From contig CP059256.1 in assembly GCA_013693755.1 (NCBI GenBank), positions 918,391-925,994 of the forward strand: a DNA stretch of 7,604 bases, in the 5' to 3' direction. Under the pieces are notes generated by a model, which saw nothing but the letters and a program-made list of their open reading frames with translations, was not told the origin of the DNA and did not search any database. The stretch is from Burkholderiaceae bacterium. Its GTDB lineage: Bacteria; Pseudomonadota; Gammaproteobacteria; Burkholderiales; Burkholderiaceae_C. Within the stretch, counting starts at the first letter, position 1. Each line of letters starts with the position of its first letter. The position numbers and the translations under genes are program-made. Shown here piece by piece: positions 1-6,727 of this stretch.

Positions 1-1399
1 CGCCGCCTCCACCTCGGCCTGGCTGGCGCCGGGGCGTCCGTAGGCGATGTTGTAGGCCACGGTGTCGTTGAACAGCACCGTGTCCTGCGGCACGATGCCG
101 ATGGCCTGGCGCACGCTGGCCTGGGTGAGCGCGCGCAGGTCCTGCCCGTCGATGCGGATCGCGCCGGCCTGCACGTCGTAGAAGCGGTAGAGCAGCCGCG
201 CCAGCGTGGATTTGCCCGCGCCCGAAGGCCCGACCACCGCCACCGTCTTGCCCGCGGGAATCTCGAAACTCAGCCCCTGCAGAATCGGCCGCGCCGCCTC
301 GTAGCCGAAGCGCACGTCCTCGAAGCGCACCGCGGGCGGTCCGGAGAGGCGCAGCGGCTGCGCGTCAGGCGCGTCGGCCACCTCGCGCTCGCGGTCCATG
401 AGGGTGAACATCTTGTCCAGGTCGGTCAGGCTCTGCTTGATCTCGCGGTAGATCACGCCGAGAAAGTTCAGCGGGATGTAGAGCTGGATCATGAAGGCGT
501 TGACCATCACCAGGTCGCCCAGCGTGAGCCGCCCCTCGGCCACGCCCTGCGTGGCGCGCCAGAGCATGGCCACCAGCGCCACGGCGATGATGAGCTGCTG
601 GCCGGTGTTGAGCAGCGAGAGCGTGGTCTGCGCCTTGAGCTTGGCGCGGCGCAGGCGCTGCAGGCTCTCGTCGTAGCGGCGCGCCTCGAAGGCTTCGTTG
701 TTGAAGTACTTGACCGTCTCGTAGTTGAGCAGCGAGTCGATCGCGCGGGTGTGCGCGGCCGAGTCGAACTCATTGGCCTGGCGGCGAAACTGCGTGCGCC
801 ACTCCGTCACGGCCACGGTGAAGGCGATGTAGAGCACCAGCGCGGCCAGCGTGATCCAGACGAAGGCGGCATCGAACTTCACGCCGAGGATGGACAGCAC
901 CAGCACCACCTCGATGAGCGTGGCGCCGATGTTGAACACGGTGAAGGAGATCAGCGACTCGATTGCGCGCACGCCGCGCTCGATGTCGCGCGTCATGCCG
1001 CCGGTCTGGCGCTCCAGGTGAAAGCGCAGCGACAGCGCATGCAGGTGCTCGAAGGTCTGCAGCGCGATGGCGCGCGCCGCGCCGAACGTGGCCTTGGAGA
1101 ACACCAGCTCGCGCAGCTCGGTGAACAGCGAGGTCGAGAGCCGCAGGCCGCCATAGGCCAGCAGCAGCCCCACCGGCACCACCAGCGCCACGGTGGCTGC
1201 ATCGGGCTTGGGCGCCATGGCGTCCACCAATTGCTTGAGCAGCACCGGCACGCCCACGTTGGCCAGCTTGGCGCCGACCATGAAGGCCAGCGCCGCGATC
1301 ACCCGGGCCTTGTAGCGCCAGAGGTAGGGCAGCAACCGGCGCAGCGTCTCGCCGTCGGAGCGTGGCCGGCCCGGCTCCGCAGGGCTTGGCGGGGGCCAT
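1..1399 (-). CDS. ATM1/HMT1-type ABC exporter (permease fused to ATPase), C-terminus off the left edge, start uncertain
   Basis: This is a half-transporter with an N-terminal membrane domain and a C-terminal ATPase domain, acting in the inner membrane as a homodimer. ATM1-family relatives export glutathione-linked or heavy-metal compounds. The frame is open from base 1398 to base 1. It reads through the family-typical stretches FHLERQTGGMTRDIERG, SLLNYETVKYFNNEAFEA and NFLGVIYREIKQS. The ATPase part has Walker A GPSGAGKST (bases 231-205) and a Q-loop VPQDTVLFND around bases 96-67. The signature motif, Walker B and H-loop lie outside the window, so roughly 140 residues are missing. The coding frame has no ATG: a TGA (bases 1401-1399) overlaps the only nearby ATG (1399-1397), which is one frame off. 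Removing one C from the C5 run at 1395-1391 joins that ATG to the coding frame as MAPPSPAEPGRPRSDGETL. Otherwise a TTG at 1335-1333 would give a shortened N-terminus. The family call is firm; the exact substrate and start are not. Confidence 0.88.
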
Positions 1400-1454
1400 C
1401 AAATCGGCGCATGGGGGACAATCCGCAACATCAGAAAAGCCTGAGATTGTGCCC
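1400..1454. promoter_or_regulatory. Short divergent intergenic region between the ABC exporter and the thioesterase
   Basis: These 55 bases separate two divergent starts, so promoters for both genes should lie here or within the gene ends. On the plus strand, GACAAT at 1417-1422 resembles a -10 element, but no good -35 stands at the right distance. The ribosome binding site of the thioesterase is weak, with only a purine-rich AGAAAAG stretch some 20 bases upstream of its ATG. The function is inferred from position. Confidence 0.35.
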
Positions 1455-1916
1455 ATGTCCGACATCCTTCCCTCCGGCATCTCCGCCAACACCACACCGG
1501 TGAACGCACCGCGCGTGCCGCTGCCCACCGACAAGGAACTCGTGCTCAAGGTCGTGCCCCTGCCCAAGGACTGCAACGCCAACGGCGACATCTTCGGCGG
1601 CTGGGTGATGGCGCAGGTCGACATCGCCGGCTCCATCGTGCCCGCGCGCTATGTGCAGGGGCGTATGGCCACGGTGGCGGTCAACCAGTTCGTGTTCAAG
1701 CAGCCGGTGCGCGTGGGCGACATCCTCTCCTTCTTCGGCGGCATCACCCGCGTGGGCCACACCTCCATCACCGTGGATGTGGAGGTGTACGCCGAGCGCT
1801 ACGACACCCAGGGCCAGTACATCAAGGTCACCGAAGCCACGCTGACCTACGTCGCCATCGACGCCCAAGGCCGCCCGCGAGCCATCCCACGCGAGCACCT
1901 GCCCGCCGGGCTCTGA
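1455..1916 (+). CDS. yciA: YciA-type acyl-CoA thioesterase (hotdog fold)
   Basis: This 153-residue cytoplasmic enzyme hydrolyses acyl-CoA to free acid and CoA, and the family accepts a broad range of short to medium chains. The hotdog core is plain. NANGDIFGGWVMAQVDIAG (41-59) is the family's helix motif, and D56 aligns with the catalytic Asp44 that I recall for Haemophilus influenzae YciA. It is followed by TVAVNQFVFKQPVRVGD (73-89) and VGHTSITVDVEVY (100-112). The C-terminus, DAQGRPRAIPREH, is also family-typical. The length fits single-domain YciA proteins. I chose the ATG at 1455 because the open frame extending up to 1362 overlaps the exporter gene and adds no family sequence. The first ~25 residues are a low-conservation Pro/Thr-rich tail. 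The gene stands alone, divergent from the exporter and convergent with the AtuA/crotonase operon. A role in releasing CoA when acyl-CoA builds up is inference. Confidence 0.93.
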   Translation: MSDILPSGISANTTPVNAPRVPLPTDKELVLKVVPLPKDCNANGDIFGGWVMAQVDIAGSIVPARYVQGRMATVAVNQFVFKQPVRVGDILSFFGGITRVGHTSITVDVEVYAERYDTQGQYIKVTEATLTYVAIDAQGRPRAIPREHLPAGL

Positions 1917-1941
1917 ACGCCCCAGCGCGGGACTTGTTCAG
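1913..1941. terminator. Possible bidirectional terminator hairpin between convergent genes
   Basis: CTGAAC (1913-1918) pairs with GTTCAG (1936-1941). Inside, CCC (1921-1923) pairs with GGG (1929-1931) around an AGCGC loop, giving a two-part stem. The hairpin overlaps the thioesterase stop codon and lies just past the expected crotonase stop on the other strand, which is where a shared terminator would be expected. There is no proper T-tract on either side, so intrinsic termination may be weak. Confidence 0.35.
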
Positions 1942-1948
1942 CGTTGCC

Positions 1949-2759
1949 TTAAAGCCGCCCGTGGCGGCCCTCGCCGCCGGCGAACCGCGCGGCCCCTGCA
2001 AGGCATCGGGAATGCGCGCGCGGCCACGCTGCCACTCCTGGTGCAGCGCCTCGCCCAGCGGCAGGTCCCACTGCGCATAGGCGCTCTCGCGGTCGGCGCG
2101 CATCGTGGCCTGGGGAAGGCGGCGAGCTCGCGCGCCAGCGCCAGCGCCGCGTCGCGCGACTGCCCTGTGGGCACCACCCGGTTGGCCAGACCGATACGCA
2201 ACGCCTCCTCGGCGCCCACCTGGCGGCCGGTGAGGATCAGGTCCATCGCATGGCCCATGCCGATGAGCCGCGGCAGCCGCACCGTGCCGCCGTCGATCAG
2301 CGGCACGCCAAAGCGCCGGCAGTACACGCCGAAATAGGCGTCGGCCTCCATCACCCGCAGGTCGCACCACAGCGCCAGTTCCATGCCGCCGGCCACGGCC
2401 GCGCCAGCCACCGCGGCGATCACCGGCTTGGACAGCCGCAGCCGCGACGGCCCCATGGGCCCGCGGGCATGGGGATCGGCGGGGTCGAAGTCCTCGGCCA
2501 TCAGCGCCTCTGCGGCGGCTGCGCCCTGCGTGGCGGCCAGCCGCGCGCCGGCCTGCAGATCCCAGCCGGCACAGAAGCTGCCGTGCGCGCCGTGGAACAC
2601 CGCCACCCGGGCGGCTGCATCCGCGTCGAAGTCCAGAAACGCCTGGTACAAGGCCGCTGCCGTCGCGGCATCGACGGCGTTGCGCACCGCAGGCCGCGCG
2701 AGCGTGACCACCCAGACCTCGCCCATGCGCTCGACCCGCACCGCGTCCGCCGCGCTCAT
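1949..2759 (-). pseudogene. Enoyl-CoA hydratase/isomerase (crotonase family), interrupted by two apparent frameshifts
   Basis: Crotonase-fold enzymes act on acyl-CoA thioesters, typically hydrating or isomerising a double bond. The ATG at 2759 overlaps the stop of the upstream gene as ATGA. The fold is clear: GSFCAGWDL (60-68) supplies the first oxyanion-hole region and AGGMELALWCD (123-133) the second. E127 aligns with one catalytic Glu of classical enoyl-CoA hydratases. The second Glu position reads VYCRRFG (145-151) and lacks Glu. After P216 the reading frame as sequenced gives a 57-residue tail unlike the family, ending at base 1938. One extra base in the G4 run at 2112-2115 restores QATMRADRESAYAQWDL. 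A second extra base in the C4 run at 1993-1996 then gives GAARFAGGEGRHGRL and a TAA at 1951-1949, for 270 residues in all. Both restored stretches match what I recall of the family C-terminus. This is either a sequencing artefact or a decayed gene. The substrate is unknown. Confidence 0.85.
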
Positions 2760-3190
2760 CGCGGGGCCTGCGCGCCGGCTGCCGCGGGCTCTGGCCACCA
2801 GCCCACGCGCATGGCGGGGTCGGTCGCGGCGGCGATCTCGGGGGCGCTGGCGTCGATCTCCATGCGCAGCAAGGCACCGGCCATGGCCTTACCCAGGTTG
2901 TCGGCCCGCAGATTGCGCGCCCCGCCACCCTGCAGCGCACCGCGAAGCACGATCTTGAGCGCGAGCAGATTCGGCAGCGGCCACAGCGACACCGCATCGT
3001 CGGCCAGGGGGCCCAGCCAGGGCTGGAAATGCGCGCGCACCCGCTCGGCGGTGACTTCGCGCGCCAGTAGCGCATAGCCGTCGGCATTCCAGGCGAACAG
3101 GCCGAAGTCGATCCAGTCGGCCTTGTCGCCGCTGCGCGCATGGGCCACGCGCACCAATGGCACGCGCCCCAGGGGCTCTGTGGGGTTCAT
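2756..3190 (-). CDS. AtuA-like C-terminal domain protein (small stand-alone)
   Basis: This 144-residue protein matches the C-terminal ferredoxin-fold-like domain found at the end of full-length AtuA (DUF1446) proteins. The family features are VAHARSGDKADWIDFGLFA (15-33), PNLLALKIVLRGALQGGG (73-90) and NLRADNLGKAMAGALLRMEI (93-112). The last ~14 residues are Ala/Pro-rich and not conserved. I chose the ATG at 3190 because it overlaps the upstream stop as ATGA and has a GGGAGA ribosome binding site about 7 bases upstream. An alternative ATG at 3208 lies inside the upstream gene. The stop overlaps the crotonase ATG in the same way, so the three genes are probably translationally coupled. It most likely pairs with the N-terminal protein to rebuild AtuA; its activity is unknown. 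A missing C in the run at 3191-3194 could instead have split a fused gene artificially. Confidence 0.83.
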   Translation of the reverse strand: MNPTEPLGRVPLVRVAHARSGDKADWIDFGLFAWNADGYALLAREVTAERVRAHFQPWLGPLADDAVSLWPLPNLLALKIVLRGALQGGGARNLRADNLGKAMAGALLRMEIDASAPEIAAATDPAMRVGWWPEPAAAGAQAPR

Positions 3191-4590
3191 GGGGCATCTC
3201 CCAGACATTCGATGCGCACGCCGGGCTCCACCTCGGCGCGCGCGATCAGCGTGGGCCAGATGCCCAGCAACTCACTCACGTTGTGCAGGCCGTTGAAGCC
3301 GCAGGTGTAGGCCGGCCCACTGAGCGCAAGCCACGGGAACAGGCGGCCAAAGCCCTCGGCCGCGGCCTTGTCGGGCGTGCGCAGCACCAGCCGCGTCCAG
3401 ACCTCGTTGAGCGCGGCCAGCGCCTCGCCCGTGGGACGCGGCGACAGCGCGCCGTGCGCCGAATCCAGCCCCGGGTACTCGACGAACAGCTCGTCATGCA
3501 CGATGCGCTGCTCGCGCAACTGGGTGCGGATGATTTCGGTGGCGGCCTGCGCCTTGGCCCAGGCGTCGGGCCAGGCGAAACCCCAGGTCACCTCGGCCTT
3601 GTAGCCGTCGCGATAGCCGCCGACGACCTTGAGCCACTCGCCCGGCGGCTGGCCCCGCGCGCCGGTGAGCCGCACGCGGTCCTCGCCCTCGTCGTGCAGA
3701 GTGACGCCGCCCAGATCCAGCACCACGTCGGGCGAGCGGTAGGCATGCGGGTCGTGCACCTCGTAGAGCAGTTGCTGGCGCACGGTGTCGAAGTTCACCC
3801 GCCCGCCGGTGCCCGGCGGCTTGGTGAGCAGGGCGCCGCCGTCCTGCGCCACCTCGGCCACCGGGTAGCCGATGTGCGCGAGGTCGGGAATCTGCTGCCA
3901 CAGGCCTTGCGCGCCGAAATTGCCGCCGCTGCCCTGCCCCGAGCACTCCAGCCAGTGCCCCACGGCCAGCCCCTGGGCAAGGCGGCCCCAGTCCTCGTCC
4001 GTGACCGCATCCTCCAGCCGCCAGCCCAGGCCGTGCACCAGCGGCGCGAGGGTGAGCGCCGCATCGGCCACACGGCCGGTGATGACGATGTCCGCACCGA
4101 GCGCAAGCGCATCGACGATCGGCCGCGCGCCCAGGTAGGCGTTGGCGAACACCAGCCGCTCGCGCACCGCATCCACCGGCTCGCCGGTGAACAGATGGGC
4201 ATGTCGCCCGAGGCCGGCGGATGCGTCGAGCAGGCGCGGCAGCACGTCGTCACCCGTGACCACCGCCACCCGTGCGCGCCAGCCCTTGCGCTCGAAGGCT
4301 TCGAGCACCGCCAGCGCCGCGCCGCGCGGGTTGAGCCCGCCCGCGTTGCAGACGAAGCGCACGCCGTTGGCGCGCAGCGCGGGCCACAGGCGCAGCAGCA
4401 TGGGCAGCACGTCGCGCGCATAGCCCAGGCTGGGGTCGCGCTGGCGGTCCTTCTGCAGAATGGCCAGCGTGAGCTCGGCCAGATGGTCGCTGGCAATGTA
4501 CTGGACACCCGCGCGCTCGATGCTCGCAAGCACGGGCCGCGGGTTGTCGCCATAGAAGCCGAGACCGGCTCCGATCCGCACGTATTTCAT
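3187..4590 (-). CDS. AtuA-family (DUF1446) protein, N-terminal domain
   Basis: This 467-residue protein has no signal peptide or membrane segments and is probably cytoplasmic. The family is named after Pseudomonas AtuA of acyclic terpene utilisation, whose reaction I cannot name. Conserved glycine-rich stretches are visible: VRIGAGLGFYGD (4-15), CNAGGLNPRGAALAVLEAF (81-99), VVTGDD (110-115), ADIVITGRVADAALTLAPL (167-184) and HWLECSGQGSGGNF (212-225). YEVHDPHAY (276-284) and the GYRDGYKAEVTWGF segment (325-338) follow. The protein ends just after TCGFNGLHNVSELLG, where the C-terminal domain would continue in single-chain relatives. I prefer the ATG at 4590 because it places the conserved VRIGAG motif at residue 4. 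A GTG at 4611 would add seven unconserved residues, and neither start has a strong ribosome binding site. It is the first gene of the minus-strand operon. Action on a CoA-linked carboxylate is inferred from the neighbouring crotonase. Confidence 0.88.
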   Translation of the reverse strand: MKYVRIGAGLGFYGDNPRPVLASIERAGVQYIASDHLAELTLAILQKDRQRDPSLGYARDVLPMLLRLWPALRANGVRFVCNAGGLNPRGAALAVLEAFERKGWRARVAVVTGDDVLPRLLDASAGLGRHAHLFTGEPVDAVRERLVFANAYLGARPIVDALALGADIVITGRVADAALTLAPLVHGLGWRLEDAVTDEDWGRLAQGLAVGHWLECSGQGSGGNFGAQGLWQQIPDLAHIGYPVAEVAQDGGALLTKPPGTGGRVNFDTVRQQLLYEVHDPHAYRSPDVVLDLGGVTLHDEGEDRVRLTGARGQPPGEWLKVVGGYRDGYKAEVTWGFAWPDAWAKAQAATEIIRTQLREQRIVHDELFVEYPGLDSAHGALSPRPTGEALAALNEVWTRLVLRTPDKAAAEGFGRLFPWLALSGPAYTCGFNGLHNVSELLGIWPTLIARAEVEPGVRIECLGDAP

Positions 4591-4717
4591 GTCGATGAGA
4601 TTGCGTGGCACCTGCGTGACTGTGTACGCGGGACAACCCTAGCGTCAGTCTCGAGTAAGACAGCTATAAACCGGCTGACCCGAACACCCCGCCCCACCTC
4701 CAGCGGAGAACACTCGC
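4591..4717. promoter_or_regulatory. Divergent control region between the AtuA operon and the Liv-type operon
   Basis: This 127-base gap feeds both operons. For the plus strand, TATAAA at 4665-4670 is a good -10 candidate in otherwise GC-rich DNA. The -35 at 17-base spacing (4642-4647, GCGTCA) is poor, which would suit an activator-dependent promoter. For the minus strand, a weak pair is CTGACG (4648-4643) and TACACA (4626-4621), spaced 16 bases. An imperfect dyad, GTCT-N6-AGAC at 4648-4661, sits between these elements and could be an operator. GGAGAA at 4705-4710 is the livH ribosome binding site, 7 bases before GTG. All regulatory roles are inferred from position and motif likeness. Confidence 0.45.
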
Positions 4718-5593
4718 GTGCAATTGCTGCAACTGCTCATCAGTGGCGTCGCGCAGGGCTGCATCTACGGCCTGATCGCGCTGGGCTTCGTGCTCATCTA
4801 CAAGGCCACGGAAACCGTGAGCTTTGCCCAGGGCGACCTGATGATGGTCGGCGCCTTCGGCGGCTTTCTGACCATGACGCTGCTGGGCTTTCCGTTCTGG
4901 CTGGCCTTCATCGCGTCGGTGCTGGGCATGGCGGTGTTCGGCGTGGTGCTGGAGCGGCTGGTGATTCGCCCCATCCTGGGCCAGCCGGCGTTTTCCATCG
5001 TGATGCTGACCATCGGCGTGGGCTATGTGCTGCGCGGCGTGGTCACCATGATTCCCGGCATCGGCACCGACACGCACACCCTGCCCGTGCCCTATGCGAA
5101 CGAGGTGCTGCGCTGGGGCGCGCTGGTGATTTCGGCCGAGCAGGTGGTGGTGATCGGCGTCACTGCGGTGCTGTGCGCGCTGCTGTACGCGATGTTCCGC
5201 TACAGCAAGCTCGGCATCGCCATGCAGGCCTCGTCGCAGAACCAGCTCGCGGCCTACTACATGGGCATTCCGGTCAAGCGGCTCAACGGCCTGGTGTGGG
5301 GCCTGGCCGCCGGTGTGGCGGCAATCGCCGGGCTGCTGCTCGCGCCCATCACCTTCGTGCACGCCAACATGGGCTTCATCGGCCTCAAGGCCTTCCCTGC
5401 CGCGGTGGTGGGCGGCTTCGGCAGCCTGCCCGGCGCCATCGTCGGCGGGCTGGTGATCGGCGTGGTCGAGGCGCTTGCCGGCTTCTACCTGCCCGAGGGC
5501 TTCAAGGACATCGCACCCTACATCGTGGTGCTGATCATGCTCGTGCTCAAGCCCAACGGCCTGTTCGGCGAGAAGCTGCGCAAGAAAGTCTGA
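4718..5593 (+). CDS. livH: Liv-type ABC transporter inner-membrane permease (LivH family)
   Basis: This 291-residue multi-spanning protein is one of the two pore subunits of a hydrophobic amino acid uptake (HAAT/Liv) ABC importer. The opening, SGVAQGCIYGLIALGFVLIYKATETVSFAQGD, is the classic LivH N-terminus, with the first membrane helix followed by the conserved AQGDLMM segment (38-44). The coupling region contains YMGIPVKRLNGLVWGLAAGVA, where the permease contacts the ATPase. The end, LVLKPNGLFGEK, is also family-typical. The length matches LivH. The start is a GTG with a well-placed GGAGAA upstream. The gene is first in its operon, 57 bases before livM. The substrate may be a branched-chain amino acid, but LivH-family permeases also serve other carboxylates and amides, and the AtuA/crotonase neighbours make a non-amino-acid substrate plausible. 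Confidence 0.93.
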   Translation: MQLLQLLISGVAQGCIYGLIALGFVLIYKATETVSFAQGDLMMVGAFGGFLTMTLLGFPFWLAFIASVLGMAVFGVVLERLVIRPILGQPAFSIVMLTIGVGYVLRGVVTMIPGIGTDTHTLPVPYANEVLRWGALVISAEQVVVIGVTAVLCALLYAMFRYSKLGIAMQASSQNQLAAYYMGIPVKRLNGLVWGLAAGVAAIAGLLLAPITFVHANMGFIGLKAFPAAVVGGFGSLPGAIVGGLVIGVVEALAGFYLPEGFKDIAPYIVVLIMLVLKPNGLFGEKLRKKV

Positions 5594-5650
5594 GAGTCGC
5601 ACACGCATCCAGCACGGCCTCTGAACCCCTGAACGTCCACACCGCGCACC

Positions 5651-6727
5651 ATGCGATTCATCTTCAAAACCGACTACGACCAGGACATCCGCCTGGCCAA
5701 ACATGGCGGCCATGTGTTCTGGTATTCGCTGCTCGGCCTGGCGCTGCTGGCCGCGCCGTGGCTCATGTCCGAGTACGCGCTCGCGCAGCTGACCTTCGTG
5801 CTGATCTACGCCATCGTGGGCCTTGGGCTGATGCTGCTGGCGGGCTTCACCGGTCTGTTCTCGCTCGGCCATGCGGCCTTCCTCGGCGTGGGGGCATACA
5901 CGGAAGCGGTGCTGGCCAACGCGGGCTGGCCGTTTCCGGTGTCGATTGCCATCGCCGGCCTGCTCTCGGCGGCGGTGGGCATGGTGGTGGGCCTGCCGGC
6001 GCTACGGGTGAAGGGCATTTACCTCGGCATGGCGACGCTGGCCTTCGGCTTCATCGTCGAGGAGGGGCTGGCGCGCTGGGAGTCGGTCACCGGCGGCAAC
6101 GCGGGCCTGTCGGTGGCGCCGCCGGCCATCGGCGGCTGGGTGATCGACGGCACGGTGGGCTTTTACTTCCTGTGCCTGGTGCTGTGCGTGGCGGCCACGC
6201 TGGCCATCGTGAACCTGCTGCGCGCGCCCACCGGCCGTGCCTTCGTGGCCATCCGCGATTCGGAAATCTCGGCGCAGAGCATGGGCATTCACCTGGCGCG
6301 CTACAAGACGCTGTCGTTCGCGCTGTCGGCGGCACTCGCCGGCATCGGCGGCGCGCTGTATGCACACAAGATCCAGTTTCTCTCGCCGGACCAGTTTTCC
6401 ATCATCCAGTCCATCGACCTGTTGCTGCTGGTGGTCATCGGCGGGCTGGGCTCGGTGCACGGGGCGTTTCTGGGGGCCATCTTCCTCATCGTCATGCCGC
6501 AGCTCATTGCCGCGGCCAAGGACTATCTGCCCGAGTCGGTCGGCCAGTCCACCGGCCTGCAGGGCACGGTCTATGGGCTGGTGCTGATTGCCTTCGTGCT
6601 GTTCGAGCCCATGGGCCTGTACGGCCGCTGGCTGAAGGTGCGCACCTGGTTCCAGCTGTTCCCGTTCTACCGCAAGGGCATGTTCAAGCGGCAGAAGTCC
6701 TTCCAGAAGTCCGACCGCCTCAAATGA
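5651..6727 (+). CDS. livM: Liv-type ABC transporter inner-membrane permease (LivM family)
   Basis: This 358-residue protein is the second pore subunit and should pair with the preceding LivH-type permease. It starts with a ~20-residue charged cytoplasmic stretch, then a first hydrophobic helix (FWYSLLGLALLAAPWL). The LivM hallmarks follow: GLGLMLLAGFTGLFSLGHAAF, LPALRVKGIYLGMATLAFGF, the coupling segment IRDSEISAQSMGIHLARYKTL and the GGLGSVHGAFLGA motif. The C-terminus, past FEPMGLYGRW, is a ~30-residue tail rich in Lys, Arg and aromatic residues that probably lies on the cytoplasmic face. The ATG at 5651 lacks a clear ribosome binding site, and bases 5594-5650 upstream show no terminator or other gene, so expression with livH is expected. 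The stop overlaps the livG start as ATGA. Confidence 0.93.
   Translation: MRFIFKTDYDQDIRLAKHGGHVFWYSLLGLALLAAPWLMSEYALAQLTFVLIYAIVGLGLMLLAGFTGLFSLGHAAFLGVGAYTEAVLANAGWPFPVSIAIAGLLSAAVGMVVGLPALRVKGIYLGMATLAFGFIVEEGLARWESVTGGNAGLSVAPPAIGGWVIDGTVGFYFLCLVLCVAATLAIVNLLRAPTGRAFVAIRDSEISAQSMGIHLARYKTLSFALSAALAGIGGALYAHKIQFLSPDQFSIIQSIDLLLLVVIGGLGSVHGAFLGAIFLIVMPQLIAAAKDYLPESVGQSTGLQGTVYGLVLIAFVLFEPMGLYGRWLKVRTWFQLFPFYRKGMFKRQKSFQKSDRLK

Noticed and set aside
770..1636. 288-codon minus-strand open frame covering the exporter N-terminus
   Set aside because: It is in a different frame from the conserved ATM1 protein and becomes low-complexity Ala/Gly/Arg sequence. Only its ATG at 1399 may be relevant, through the frameshift discussed for the exporter.
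2250..3077. Plus-strand open frames antisense to the crotonase and AtuA C-domain
   Set aside because: No domain is recognisable, and the minus-strand frames encode clear protein families with coupled starts and stops.
4618..4650. GACTG (4618-4622) and CAGTC (4646-4650) inverted repeat in the divergent gap
   Set aside because: Five-base arms with a 23-base spacer are expected by chance, and there is no supporting structure.
4664..5872. 402-codon minus-strand open frame antisense to livH
   Set aside because: Its composition is rich in His, Gln and Arg, as expected from antisense GC-rich coding DNA, and the plus-strand frame encodes an unmistakable permease.
3157..6723. The livG reading frame stays open upstream to about base 3157, giving a 1471-codon open frame
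   Set aside because: It runs antisense to the AtuA genes and in alternate frames of livH and livM, and its upstream part has no recognisable domain. Long stop-free shadow frames are expected in GC-rich DNA, and the ATGA overlap with livM marks the real livG start.
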